Below are positions 47,670-58,999 of a stretch of 64,000 bases of DNA, one piece after another. The notes under the pieces are model-generated. The model saw only the letters and a list, made by a program, of their open reading frames with translations. It was not told where the DNA came from and ran no database searches. The stretch lies in the NCBI GenBank assembly GCA_021234155.1, contig JAJEKV010000056.1:7530618-7594617 (forward strand), in the 5' to 3' direction. The number at the start of each line of letters is the position of its first letter. Position 1 is the stretch's first letter. The position numbers and the translations under genes were made by a program. The DNA is from Isoetes taiwanensis (lineage: Eukaryota; Streptophyta; Lycopodiopsida; Isoetales; Isoetaceae).

Positions 47670-48175
47670 TGAAATAAATTGTACTTGATGAGTTAATATC
47701 AACTAGCTAGCAAAATGCACAAGTTATTCTTCTAATAACACTATGCAACCATTGTCTTCATAAATAATATGAATTCAAGTAATATCAAATCATAGTGACA
47801 ATGCAATGAAAGAATCAATGATTTAAATATCGATAGCCCGAGCCTGTTCCCCTTGAACAGCTTGAACCTCTGCACATTCTGTTATCAACTTCTTCTTCAT
47901 TTTATATTACATGGATCCGGCCGGTTCGGCCAGATCCGGCCGCTCTGTGCATAGCTGGGCGGATCTCCATAGTAACAGGTAGTTTCCACATTTGAATGTG
48001 GATTTGGCTCCAAGGTATTGGACCGAGATAGTCCAACCCCAATCATAATATATTTAATGGTATAACCTGGTTAACCTTGCATTCATGCAACACCCCTAGA
48101 ACCATTGCATAAACATATGCATTCCAACTAATGTTTATTTCATCACTGTATAATAATTGTGGCACAACCCTAACA
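47670..48175 (-). repeat. 5' LTR of the copia element
   Basis: 506 bp. On the minus strand it starts TGTTAGGGTTGTGCCAC and ends with ...TTATTTCA. Contains GGCCGG-rich palindromes (GGCCGGTTCGGCC, about 47918). Next to it TTAGT (48176-48180) would be a target duplicate, but the other end is missing. Confidence 0.82.
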
Positions 48176-48320
48176 TTAGTGATCATGTATTCCCTTATGC
48201 TCTTTTTGTCTTAACTGGTGTCTATGGATTAGCATGAATATTCTTCATTTACATATAGGATTGAGTGCAGTTTAGTTAATTTAAGTAAAAGCCAAACAAT
48301 TAAGTTTGTATGTTTATTAG

Positions 48321-48552
48321 GTGGTCTCGGATTGCAAAACTGCTACTACCGGGACGAACAGACAATGAAGTCAAGAACTTCTGGAGGATTTCTATTCAGA
48401 AATCTGCAAAGAACTACAAGAGGATATTGTGTTTGGAGCAGCAGATGACAAGTTATAGGCTAGCAATTCCGTTCAGAGTCGGGTTTGTCGTGCAACATGG
48501 ATGCTCGGATACGACGAATATTTTTATTTCGACATTTCTCAGGTTGCAATGA
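48321..48552 (+). pseudogene. R2R3-MYB fragment (R3 repeat exon)
   Basis: After an acceptor (GTTTATTAG) the frame reads [32 protein letters not shown]. This is the C-terminal half of the MYB R3 repeat (..[15 protein letters not shown].WrT..QK.a). One extra Leu is present in LLLPGR. The first exons of the MYB gene are absent, and what follows is kinase sequence. A broken piece, part of a mosaic of gene fragments. Confidence 0.8.
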
Positions 48553-48858
48553 CCTCCCTTCTCCTTCTGTGGCCTCCATAGATCAACCAAGCCTTTTTCA
48601 AGTTCCAGGTATGTATTTTCAATGAGATAAATAAAAGATTTTGCAAGTAGACATGTTTAGTCTTTCTTCAAACTTATTCCTGATGCAATTTGCTTGTATG
48701 CTGCCAATTGCTTACCAAAGGCTTTGTTATATGAGTATACTTGATCTTCAAATTGTTGAACAAGTGGCAACCGAATGCTTCTTAAAGTGATTCGTTCTTC
48801 ATGGTCATATATTTTTGTATTGTCTGCAGTTGTAAAGCAAGTTATCCGAGGTGTATAG

Positions 48859-49640
48859 TTTGCAAAGGATGAAAACATATCGCTCAAAGACCGTACAAAG
48901 AGACCAAGTGCTGAAAAGCTGTTAAAGCACTCATTCTTTAAGAGTGCAAAATCAAATGAATACATTTATTTGAGGGCCTTCCCCCACTTTGGGAGCGTGT
49001 CAGAAATCTTAAGGTAAGAAGTTATGAGGAGATTGTTTTTAGTGGATGACATGTAAAATGAACAATGATTAATAGCTGAAAGAAGCATCTCGACTTGCTG
49101 AAAAGAAAGTGCCTTATGAAAAACAGGAGGAGAGGTCTCAGGTATTTTGCACATAACATCTTTGTTTTGAATCTTATCATGATAACTTGAACTTGTGGGA
49201 TATTCTGCTTAGAACGAGTATAAACGTGGTGTAAGTGGTTGGAACTTTGATGTGGAAGACTTAAGAACTCTTTGCTTAACATCTCACATCATATCACTTT
49301 GTAGATTGACTAGATGTTTCTTAGACAGATTCAAGATGATTATGCTCCCTCAAGGACCTCCTTTTATACATCTGATAATTGAGCTTGTTCAAGATTTCCG
49401 TTTCCCAAGATGCATGTACCACAGAAAAAGGGAAGTTCTAGATACCGTTCAAGCCAAAAAAGGTCTCCACCAACGTTTCATTTTGGGAGCTATGAGGAAG
49501 AAGAAGAACGTAGAGATGTTCCCGATGGAGCTAGATCCGATGTATCAGATGCATCAGAGGCCTCTCCCCCAACAACTTCTCAATGGCCACAAAGTTACGG
49601 GTAGGAATTATGTTTTGAAGTCCTCTTCCTTTTTTGGTTA
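48859..49640 (+). pseudogene. STE20/fray2 (BLUS1)-type kinase fragment with introns
   Basis: Exon 1 (48859-49013) has KRPSAEKLLKHSFFKSAKSN, the end of a STE20-type kinase domain, and ends at GTAAGA. Exon 2 (about 49076-49141): ASRLAEKKVPYEKQEERSQ. Exon 3 (49213-49265): NEYKRGVSGWNFDVEDLR, typical of plant fray2/BLUS1-like kinases. A further segment (49320-49605) reads QDDYAPSRTSFYTSDN, stop, then VPQKKGSSRYRSSQKRSPP and an acidic SEASPPTTSQ. The in-frame TGA (49379) and a stop just before exon 1 make it a pseudogene. The N-terminal kinase domain is missing. Kept introns (49014-49075; 49142-49212) show DNA-level duplication. Confidence 0.75.
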
Positions 49641-49769
49641 TGCCAGTTTGGATGATCTGGATAATGAAATGCATGGTGATTGTGAATGCAAGGCAATCCA
49701 TGGACAATTACAGCCACTTGGCTTCATCAAGTTTAAGCATATTCAACCTATCCAGTATCAACTGCATTA

Positions 49770-50132
49770 GCAGCACCATTTTCACTCAATTGTTCAAGCT
49801 TCTGCCCCATTTGTCGACCAAAGCCATCTTACCAAGGAGCTCCTGCTACCTGAGAAGGAAATTAAGGCAGCCACTCCTTACGTCTCAACTGAGAAGCAGG
49901 AGCTCCATACATGAAGAGCTTCCAGAGAGATGTCAATGCACCTTTATGCATACCACTCTTAATGGCAAGGAACTATCCCTAATATGGAGCTAAACTTGAG
50001 TATTCAGGTTATATGGAAGCCTACAACAGCTTTCTTAAGCCTACAACAGCTTTCTTATTTTCCCTCCAATTTTAGTGATAAAGTGCTGCAATGCCATATG
50101 ACAAATGTTGTGCTTTTGTTTACAGGCATGAC
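49770..50132 (+). other. Transition between kinase pseudogene and right inverted arm
   Basis: Contains a duplicated word (AAGCCTACAACAGCTTTCTTA, 50012 and 50036). A frame such as QASAPFVDQSHLTKELLLPE runs through about 49790-49890, of unknown origin, possibly more kinase-gene sequence. Nothing else recognised. Confidence 0.4.
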
Positions 50133-53110
50133 TACATAAAGGCATCTCTAAGCATTTCTTTAAGCATCAGAAAAGGAATCATGTTTTTAAATAGTATATT
50201 CAACCAGTTTAATTTTCAGAGATCAACCTTTAATTTCTGGACCTGCATATTGTTTTCTTATTTGCTGCAAGTGAGGTCGTGAGAAATAAGCTGATATAGC
50301 ATTCTTGTTTATGGCACAAGATGTTGTTCACAAGAAGGTAGTTATATTTCTTTGCAGGTTATATAGACATTTGTAGAGAAATAGGTATTAAAGTTGGACA
50401 GAAGGGCTCTCTTCTTAGCACCACTTTGCTGGACATGCATGCAAAAGGTGGTTTTCTTGTTGAGGCACTGGCTGTCTTTGATAGCATGCCAGTTCAAACA
50501 TGTAGCTTGCTTTTTCTATGACAGAAGACATATGTTATAAATAGAATTGAGAGTTCATCTGGAATCCTACATACATTCAAATGTGGATATTTGAAGATCA
50601 TGACAGTAAGAAGTGGTCATTACAATAAAAAGTGGTGATAGTTCTTGAATGAACAAGGCCTAATGATAATACTCGATGTCTTGTTGTGCATAGATTGAAA
50701 CTGTAAGCCTTTAGTTATGTTACTGTCTTAATATTTGTAGAAAAATTATTAAGTTGCTCATGTTCATGTTTCGAGTCAAATAGGATCCTCAACTTAGTGA
50801 ACAGTGCCTGCTGACAAGTACAAAAAACAAAATAAAATCCTAAAAACTATTTAATACCTTTGATGTCGGATTCTAAATTTGCAGCTTGTCTTGACTCTGA
50901 GTTAACCTGATTCGAAACGATTTCGGCAAATTCGTGAACTGGAGAGGCAAATTTACGGGTAGAATAACAAGGTTCGGCCATTGCACCAATTTTCTTTTAG
51001 TTTGCATCTAATAAGGTAGATATACTAATTTTGTAATCTTAAATCTAATATAATGGTAAACAACTCGCATGTTTGTGCACTGCCAAGTGGAAACACTAGA
51101 TACTAGTTTTGCAGTTCTCATTGTAATTTGTATTTATGGATGTCTGTCTTAAGAAAGTTAATGGTCAATGGTTGTCTTAGTATACTTAATGGTAGACAAT
51201 GGTTTATCTTGGGATAATTTTCGGTACACAAATACAATGGTGTTGTCTTAGGGTAATTTATCAAAACTACATTTCCATCTTATCTCAGTGGAATTTTATT
51301 TCATTTGCACCCATAAGCAAAGGCAATGTTAAGTTGGTTGGAGTAGTTGTCTAAGTTATGTGGCATAAACTTATTTTTCACCATAATGTGTTGTATTCAA
51401 ACATGTGGTCATTATTCCCTACTTAAATTTAGCTTGGGAGATCAAACAGTTGCCAATTTCTAGGCTAAAAAATATTGATCAAGGTTCGCCTACGTTTCTA
51501 TATCAAAAAATTTTAGCTGGGAGAAAATCGCCAGCATAACTAATCTCGATAACCTAAGATTCACCTACCCAGCCCATTTGCAAAAAAGATCCCAGCATCC
51601 TCTAGAGAATATAAAAAGATTCCCCTTGGAAAAAAAGAAAAATGAAAAAATAATTTATTTTGGCCCTCAAATTCAATTTCTTGGGAATCGTGCCTTAGAC
51701 CATGTTGCAAAAAAATTTCCTATCTACCCCCGTGGCGGGCGGGCGGCTTTTTTTCCCCTAGCCAATCTTCCCCATGCCACGTGGAACATCCGGGCGTGTG
51801 GGGCGGTGGAGGTACCGAGGCCCACGTGGATAATGGGCATATCTTCATGGTGAAGGATGTGGAGGGTTTAGAATGGGAATCAAAGAATGTAACTATGCCA
51901 AGAACTCAAATAGTAGCATCACATACCAAGAACTCTTCAAGGGGTCTTCAAATCTTCAAATTTTGCTTGAATCACCTTCATGACTTGCTTCTGTGACCTT
52001 AGTCAAATGTCCTCACCTTGCTCTTCAAGTCTTCTTATCAAAGTGTGCAAAGATGCATTCTCCTTGTATATCTAAGTTCAAGTCAAAGTCTGAGCATAAG
52101 TCTTAAGAAAGTTAATGGTCAATGTTTGTCTTAGTATACTTAATGGTAGACAATGGTTTGTCTTGGGATAATTTTTGGTACACAAATACAATGGTGTTGT
52201 CTTAGGGTAATTTATCAAAACTACATTTCCATCTTATCTAAGTGGAATTTTATTTCATTTGCATCCATAAGCAAAGGCAATGTTAAGTTGGTTGGAGTAG
52301 TTGTCTAAGTTATGTGGCATAAACTTACTTTTCACCATAATGTGTTTGTATTCAAATATGTGGTCATTATTCCCTACTTAAATTTAGCTTGGGAGATCAA
52401 ACAGTTGCCAATTTCTAGGCTAAAAAATATTGATCAACGTTAAGCCTCGTTTCTATAGCTAAAAATTTTAGGCGGGGAGAAAATCGCCAACATAACTAAT
52501 CTCGATAACCTAAGATTCACCTACCATTCCAAATTACACCTATGCAAATTTGGCCTTAAGGGCAACCACATAAGCCTTTCCTTGGTGTTGAAGAGCAACC
52601 CACGTAACCATTGTCTGTAAGTCTGTCCTTTTCTCCTGTTTCATTTTAGGTTTGTTTCTGAATCTGTTTGTGGGCAATGCAGAGTCTCGATGCTTTCTTG
52701 AATGAACTTAACACTAGAGTTGTAAGTTGAACATAGCGATTCTATATAGCACTAGAGTTATGTACTCGTAATTCACCGGTGGAACATCATTAAGCCCGTC
52801 TCGTAGCCTCGAAGCCATGTGGGGTGCAATCTTGCTAGCCCGGTGAGTTAGGGGACATAATAAATGCTTTGGTTCGATTATGATACGTGACATTCCACAT
52901 AGAAATTGTTACCTCGGGCTATGGCGCGGGTTTCTTGCTTGAGCCACTGGTAGAGTTTGTTCTGGATTCAATGGCAGGTAAGGTTTCTTTCGAGCTATGG
53001 CTCCAAAAAATAGAGGCGAGCTATAGCAATCAAAAACATGTTGCCGTAGATAGGAATCGTTTACATCCAACAACGTAAAATAAGTTCGAAACGATGTGGC
53101 ATAACACGTG
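50133..53110. repeat. Right arm of the large inverted repeat
   Basis: Reverse complement, in order, of 12463-13387 (50133-51048), 9505-9599 (51049-51139), about 2370-2758 (51140-51560), 1004-1520 (51561-52095), 472-1003 (52100-52620) and 1-470 (52620-53110). It lacks both Helitrons and the second tandem copy. It therefore preserves the H1 empty site at 51041-51060 and the H2 empty site near 52090. Confidence 0.88.
50350..50522 (+). pseudogene. PPR-protein fragment in the right arm
   Basis: Reads GYIDICREIGIKVGQKGSLL then STTLLDMHAKGGFLVEALAV, FDSMPVQT: one PPR motif and a partial neighbour. Counterpart of 12990-13196. The frame is closed by stops on both sides. Confidence 0.7.
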
Positions 53111-53800
53111 CATAAATGGATTGGCCACATGATTACACTTTCTTATTTTTCTAAGAGGTCTTCCATTTAAGTCGGGAGGCCGTTTGGATCTTCTACTCGA
53201 GGGTGGTAAAATAAGAAAAATCAAGTTTATGTACTAAGTAATTCAACTTGGTAGAAGACATTACACCCCGTAGGGTTTTGAGGGGGGCCGCCTTGGCGCC
53301 CCTATGGGGTGCAATCTTTACCTAGCCCGATGACTTATGGGACGTTTGGTTCAGATTATGATACATGACATTTCAAATAGAAATTGTTGGCTCGAGCTAT
53401 GGCGCAGACGAGTTTGTTGCTATGGCTCGAAAAAAATAGAACCGTGAGCGGAAAAATGAAAATTCTTTTTGCAGGGTTTCTGCAAAGTAGAGGAACTCTT
53501 GCTAAGCGGCCGCTATGCAAGTGATTTGTGATATATAATATAATCTAGGCTAAATTTGATCGCACCAAGCGTTTATTACGCTCTTTCCTCTTATTAGATA
53601 CTATTTAGATACACCCACAAAGTCCCAGTCCAGCATATCCTTGTAAATCTAATGGGCAGAGGATGCTGAGTTGGCATCTTTAGCGTTTGAGATTGTGTTT
53701 GTGCATCAACGGCTCGCGTTGTTTGCTTTGGGATCGTGCCAACATCCAACGGACAGAAACGTCAACAACTTAGGAAAGGTATAAATTTGGTCACGTTTCA
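53111..53800. other. Region upstream of the protein kinase gene
   Basis: About 53230-53450 is a diverged copy of 52740-53010 (TTACACCCCGTAGGG.., GTGCAATCTT.ACCTAGCCCG, GGGAC..TTTGGTTC.GATTATGATAC). From 53500 on the sequence is unique. TGATATATAATATAATC (about 53528) is TATA-like, but about 300 bp from the ATG, so the promoter position is unproven. Confidence 0.45.
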
Positions 53801-53805
53801 TTTCA

Positions 53806-53828
53806 GAGAGAGAGAGAGAGAGAGAGCG
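53806..53828 (+). repeat. (GA)n tract in the kinase 5' leader
   Basis: About eleven GA units immediately upstream of the start codon (GAGAGAGAGAGCGGAGAAATGG). GA/CT tracts are common in plant 5' UTRs and can bind BPC-type factors. Confidence 0.85.
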
Positions 53829-53833
53829 GAGAA

Positions 53834-54865
53834 ATGGAGACAGAGATGCAAGAGGCAGAAGAAGGCGTTCTCAACTACACTTACTCTGCTTCATATCCCA
53901 ATCTTTTGGAGCGCTATGATCTGGTGAAGGAGATAGGCAGCGGCGCCCAAGCTACGGTTTTCCTTTGCAGGAGTAAAAGGGGTAAGAAACAGTTTGCTTG
54001 CAAAACCATCTCAATTGAGAAGGCCGAATACACAAAGCCAGCAGAGGAGATAGAGATTATGCAGAAATTGGCCAGCAGCCCTGGCATAATACTCTTACAC
54101 GAAGTGATCATAGATGATGGTTACTGGCACCTGATCATGGAATTATGTGAATGTAGTTTGGTTGACCTAATTATGAACAGAGGCAGGTTATGCGAGAAGG
54201 AAGCAGCCCTTCTTATTCGAAACCTTTCACTAGCTATACAAGATCTACATCAAAATGGTATTATCCACCGGGACCTGAAGCCAGATAACATTCTTGTGGT
54301 CTCAACAGCAAAACCTTACGATGTTAGGGTTTCGGATTTTGGCATCTCGGCTCGTTTTACATGTTCTCCTCCCAATTTTACATCCCAAGTTGGAACCGAT
54401 GGCTACTTTGCTCCTGAGGTTCTGCAGGGATATTATTCCACAGAGATAGACATATGGGGTTTGGGTTTGATATTATATCAGTCACTTACTGGCTTCAATC
54501 ACTTCCCAAACTTAGAGACTGGTGAGATTGGAGAAAAACTGCTTAATGGTGAGGATTTGGCTGTATCAGAGTTAGAATGGCCCGCTGGAATGGTATCAGA
54601 AGAAGCAAGGAATCTTGTTTTGGCGATGTTGCGGCCTGATCCCGAGGAAAGAATAAGTTTGCAGCAAATATTATCACACCCTTGGATCGCCAAATACTCA
54701 GTTGCATGCGAAAGGAGGAGGATAAGGAGCACAAAGATTAAGATACCACGCGACATGATGCATGAACAGGCAGCAGCTGAAAGCTTAAATCACAAGAGGC
54801 CATGCTATGAAGATGGTACATGTATGCCTCCTTCTAAACTCATCAAATCCCAAGGGAAGCATTGA
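53834..54865 (+). CDS. Ser/Thr protein kinase, CDPK/PEPC-kinase-like, without EF-hands
   Basis: 343 residues in one exon, no disruption. The kinase domain runs from about residue 28 to 282. Glycine loop EIGSGAQATVF (34-43; the third Gly replaced by Ala), catalytic Lys in FACKTI (K57), HRDLKPDN (145-152), DFG (168-170), GTDGYFAPE (187-195), and a C-lobe ending ISLQQILSHPWIAKY. This makes it an active-looking kinase of the CaMK/CDPK group. The C-terminal tail is short and basic (RRRIRSTKIKIPRD) with no EF-hand or autoinhibitory junction. The start is chosen as the first ATG after the GA tract, with good plant context (G at +4). AATAAA occurs at 55117. Alternative: a CDPK-related kinase that lost its calcium domain. 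It may act in phosphoenolpyruvate carboxylase-type or stress signalling, which is inference only. Confidence 0.88.
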   Translation: METEMQEAEEGVLNYTYSASYPNLLERYDLVKEIGSGAQATVFLCRSKRGKKQFACKTISIEKAEYTKPAEEIEIMQKLASSPGIILLHEVIIDDGYWHLIMELCECSLVDLIMNRGRLCEKEAALLIRNLSLAIQDLHQNGIIHRDLKPDNILVVSTAKPYDVRVSDFGISARFTCSPPNFTSQVGTDGYFAPEVLQGYYSTEIDIWGLGLILYQSLTGFNHFPNLETGEIGEKLLNGEDLAVSELEWPAGMVSEEARNLVLAMLRPDPEERISLQQILSHPWIAKYSVACERRRIRSTKIKIPRDMMHEQAAAESLNHKRPCYEDGTCMPPSKLIKSQGKH

Positions 54866-55137
54866 AGCCACGTGCAATTGCTTGTTAATTGCTGATGAAG
54901 AAAGGAAAAAAGCCCACACACAAGGGTATTGGCAGGTGGATGGTTGCGAGCAATGAAGCCATGCGCAATTGCTTGCTAAAATTGCTGATGAAATGAAAGG
55001 GCAATGAAATGGAAGTTGCCAATTGTATATAAAACGTGTTACCAATTCTGTGACACAAAGACTTGTCCAAGGCTGGCTTGACATATGCCCCTTGATGTAT
55101 CAACATATTCTTTCAATAAAAGTATCTATATTCTTTA
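54866..55137 (+). terminator. 3' untranslated region and poly(A) signal of the kinase gene
   Basis: An internal short repeat (GAAGCCA.G.GCAATTGCTTG...AATTGCTGATGAA) occurs twice at about 54866 and 54954. TTCTTTCAATAAAAGT at about 55111 is the best polyadenylation signal. Confidence 0.55.
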
Positions 55138-57440
55138 TATTCTCATAGTGCAGAAAAGGTAAATGTAAGACGCATCAAGTCTTGAAAGATTGAAACAATT
55201 GAGAATGGATGTTAGCAGCAAATATGACCATCTGAAGTGGCATGGAGATCAGCAGTTCACATTATCCTTCATAAATAGGTATATTGCTTTGAAATTTTGC
55301 AACTGTAATTGAATTTTGCTGCAGCGCAGCATTGGATATTTGATGTATGTTGTATAAACTGTAGTGAGAGCAGGCTCCCAGATGCAGCCACCAATTTATT
55401 CTTTGTTGCCCTATCTGCTGGGGTTATTTCTGCTGTCTGTGCTTCTAACCTCACATGACAGTGCAGGTGTATGATTCTCCTTATTCAAGCCCTCATGTAG
55501 GAGAGATATGGCACACTGTCATCATGTCACACAAAGCTTTAACTCATGGAACGCTTCCTCTAGAATACATGATAGGTTTTTTGTGTATATTTCCCTTCTT
55601 CTCAGCTTCTAAGCATCTCAATTTCATTACAGATAGAACAAACTGAAGTAATGGCCATAGGCAAGTGTTGTTTCCTAGGTCAGTATCTTCTGTTGGCAGA
55701 AAAATCCGCAGTTAGTTCTCGAAAATCGTAGCACAGAAAATGCAAATGTAAGACCGATTCTTGCTCTATCAAACCATTTCATGTCTTAAAAGATCGAAAC
55801 AGGTATCCTAGCAAAAGTTATTAATCTCCCACTGTGTATTTGATTTGATGTGATGTTCTATCATCATACTGAATTCATCTTGAACCATGTCCTGCAATGC
55901 CTTTCAGAATGCATTTTCCTTTGGGATTTTTATATTTCTTTATATTGTTGGGTTTATGTTGGTAGATTTTCTGCACAACATGAATGGAGAAGAAGTTGGA
56001 GCTTTTCGTCTTAACATTGCGAAAATCCTCAGAAAGGGAAAAGGTAAAGGATATTTACCTTTCCTGGACAAAATTTTCTTGTTATCTGCGCCAACCAAGT
56101 TCTCAAACCAGTCGCATGTGTTGTTTTATGCCCAAAGGCAACATTTAGAGAAGTTATGTTAATTGTAGGGCATGAGTTCTTTAGGTCTACGTCTCTTGTT
56201 AATCAACTTCACATTTCTTGTCTTGTACAATTGCATTGAAGCTACTTACATGTCTTGTTTATGCCACTATTTGAATTTGCCATAAACGTTACATAAATCT
56301 GTGAAAATTTGTGGTTCCTTTGCAGTTTCACACAATACATTTATGATGTTATTTTCTTGTGCAGCCCCTTTTATGACAACAGGAATATAACGCACTTCGG
56401 AGCTGACATGAGCATTATATTTCCTTTCCTGCACAAGATTTCCTTGAAATGGTGTCTTCTTAGAGGTAATGTGGCAATTGTTGGCACCAAGCATTTTGGC
56501 ATTCTCTTCTTACTGGAATTTACCTGTGTAGCAGAGATTGTTCATTGTACTTTCGATGTGTATGTTATTGCACTGCCATTGGAGAAAGACCCTAGACGTG
56601 CAGATATAGATTGAGTTCACTTTTACAAGAAAAAGATTATCAACTAGAATTGAATGAAGGTGGGAACTCAACTTTTGTGTTATGTGAAAGGCAAGTAATG
56701 ATACAAGTTTTTGCTCCACGGTCCTCAGACACTAGCGACTTTGATGTAAGTGTCATTAGTAACCCACTGAGAGAAAAAATTGAAGAAGACCAAAAGCCAA
56801 TGCATTTAATTATGACATCTTTTGCATTGTCATATGGAACCATAACCATGAACCTATTCTAGGAGATATTATGTGGGACAGGATAGATGTCGGATTCACC
56901 TTAAGGTATGTGGCTATGGCTTTTCCTTGTAGATAATATATTATTTCGAGGGTGCTTGGCATGCCGGATTGCTTTCTCTGGAAGGGCCACTTTTTTACAG
57001 AATTGACAGATTAGTTCATGTGCATTGATCTAGATTAGTCATAAATTGTGACAAAGATGATTCAACATTTTTATGCGTGTGAAGTTGTACTTAATTCTAG
57101 AAACTTAAAGACTACTTTTTTACAGAATTGACAGATTAGTTCATGTCCATTGATGTAGATTAGTCATAAATTGCGACGAAGGTCGTTTGTTAAACCTTCC
57201 AGCTTTGTTTTTCTAACATATCATCCATTCCGACACCATTTTCTAGCATCTAAGCTTTGCCTATCTAGAGACATAACAAGCTTCTTTCCTTGCAGATCGA
57301 TCTGCCTTGCAAGGATTTATTTTTTGAGTGGCAAAGCTATGGCACATGGTGAATAAAGAACGATGTGGACAAGCAATTCCACATTTTATGATTGCCTGCA
57401 CAAAAATGGCCTGTAAATCCGGCTCTGAGTCTGAGATTGG
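55138..57440 (+). other. Region of uncertain coding between kinase and TRIM element
   Basis: Two related segments (about 55150-55210 and 55735-55800; AAATGTAAGAC.. / TCTTGAAAGATTGAAACA) show an internal duplication. Open segments at 55965-56162 (DFLHNMNGEEVGAFRLNIAK) and 56611-56862 (LNEGGNSTFVLCERQVMIQV, FAPRSSDTSDFDVSVISN) look somewhat protein-like but match no family I know. Two further direct repeats (GAATTGACAGATTAGTTCATGT) occur at 57000 and 57125. An exon end followed by the TRIM insertion is possible at 57360-57440. Confidence 0.35.
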
Positions 57441-58999
57441 TGTTAGAGTATTATCATACTCCACGTGTGTTGATGACTGTGCATGCCGTTCCTTCATCCT
57501 TCAGGATTTCCTCAGGCTATCATGGTATCAGAGCCTATCTGAAGGGGGAGGTTAGCAAGTTGATCACGGTTGATCTTCAAAATTCTCAGTGAGATTTTTG
57601 ACTTGGAAGTTAAGCTCTCAAAGGCTTGGTCACGATTGACACCGCGATGTTACGAGATATCGTGATCGGATGCTCTAGAAATCAGGGTGGATTAGATCGA
57701 TTGAAACTTCGAGTCAATTTCTTGGCAAGGTTACTTGCAAGATCAATTATTGCAAAGGGATTTGTATATTTCGGTTGTAAAGGGCGGGATTTAAGGTGCA
57801 AATTAAATGCGAATTTGGGAATCTTGTAGATGGTGCAAACACGGGGCTAGGCTGGGAGTCTTGACAATTGGACAAAATTGTGCAAGCACAAGGCATAGGC
57901 TGGGAGTTTTGCAAATCGGCCAGTGATGCCGAGGTCGGTGGTGATTTCTCAAGATTGGCTCAATTTGTGCATGTAAGCAAGACTTTCTTTGGGATCCGGC
58001 GTTCTTGTAGTGGATATTGTCCGGATCTGCGGTTGGTGAGCATCTGAAGAATTTGACCTTTCAATCGGAGTCGTGTAATGTTTGGAGCGGATTGGTAGAT
58101 CCCCGGCAAGCTTAGGTTATTTGGGATCGGATTTGTGCCAGTTTGGAGTTCTGGCATAAGGGGCGGTTTAAAGATCGCATGATTAGAGAGAACTTAGGGT
58201 TTCGATTTGGTTAGATCTTGTCGATCAAACCTACAAAGGGTTGGATCTGGAGTTTACGCGACAACGATTCTTGCCTGGGATCTCAAGTTTGGGGCAACAG
58301 TTCTTGCCGGATCTCAAGTTTGGGCTATGATTTGGACGTCTATGCTTTGTGTGTGGCATATATTTTTTCTTAGTGGAATTAGAGACGCCTCACATGTAAA
58401 TTTGTAAGTATTCACATGAGCTCAAACTGAGACGGCCGGTTTGACGTCCGAGCCGCTCATCCCGAACTGCTGGAGCAGTTTGCACCTCAGCGGCTCAACG
58501 GCTTGACGTCCGGCAAGTTTTAGCCGGTGACATGTGAAGCATCCCTTATTTGTTTTGAAAAAAAGTAAAAAGTCTGCATGCAGGATCTATTTTTGGAACA
58601 TAATGATCCGGGATGTCCTGTGACCTATTTAGGGCTACTTATCGCAATTATCGCAAAAAGCCGCGAGAAATATGGTTTGGCGACCATGGCTTATCGGTGG
58701 TTGAGTTTGCTCTATCTTATGAGCCTTTGCACGATCTTAGGGGGGGATTTTTTTTTCCTTCCTGTTAATTTTCTTTTTAGTTTTCAGTCATGCACGTCAT
58801 CGGGGGGATGTTAGAGTATTATCATACTCCACGTGTGTTGATGACTGTGCATGCTGAGTCACCACCTGTTGCTGACATGGCACTCTACATATTAGCCATA
58901 GTCACGCCTCATTCTAGTTAGTTCACTCTAGGAGCTAGTAGGTGCTTACGCTTCTGTCCTTGTCTTTCCTTCATCCTTCAGGATTTCCTCAGGCTATCA
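57441..58999 (+). mobile_element. Non-autonomous LTR retrotransposon (TRIM/LARD-like), 1.56 kb
   Basis: LTRs start TGTTAGAGTATTATCATACTC and end TTCCTCAGGCTATCA. The left LTR is 82 bp (57441-57522) with an internal deletion; the right is 191 bp (58809-58999). The PBS TGGTATCAGAGCC follows the left LTR directly (57523). The PPT GGGGGGA (58802-58808) abuts the right LTR. The 5-bp target duplication ATTGG (57436-57440 / 59000-59004) is exact. The 1.29 kb interior has no gag or pol and only short repeats (GGATCTCAAGTTTGGG twice, about 58280 and 58311). It must have been moved by proteins of another element. Confidence 0.93.

Larger units (their letters stand above)
43087..48175 (-). mobile_element. 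Ty1/copia retrotransposon, truncated, minus strand
   Basis: Order on the minus strand: LTR (48175-47670), iMet-type PBS (TGGTATCAGAGC), gag, zinc knuckles, protease, a badly deleted integrase, linker, start of RT. It ends abruptly at 43087 within RT, next to the E2 flank; no second LTR found. It is also interrupted by an unrelated LTR at 43943-45720. The order GAG-PR-IN-RT defines copia (Pseudoviridae type). Confidence 0.9.

Noticed and set aside
48657-48965. 102-aa minus-strand ORF
   Set aside because: Antisense shadow of the plus-strand kinase exon with KRPSAEKLLKHSFFK.
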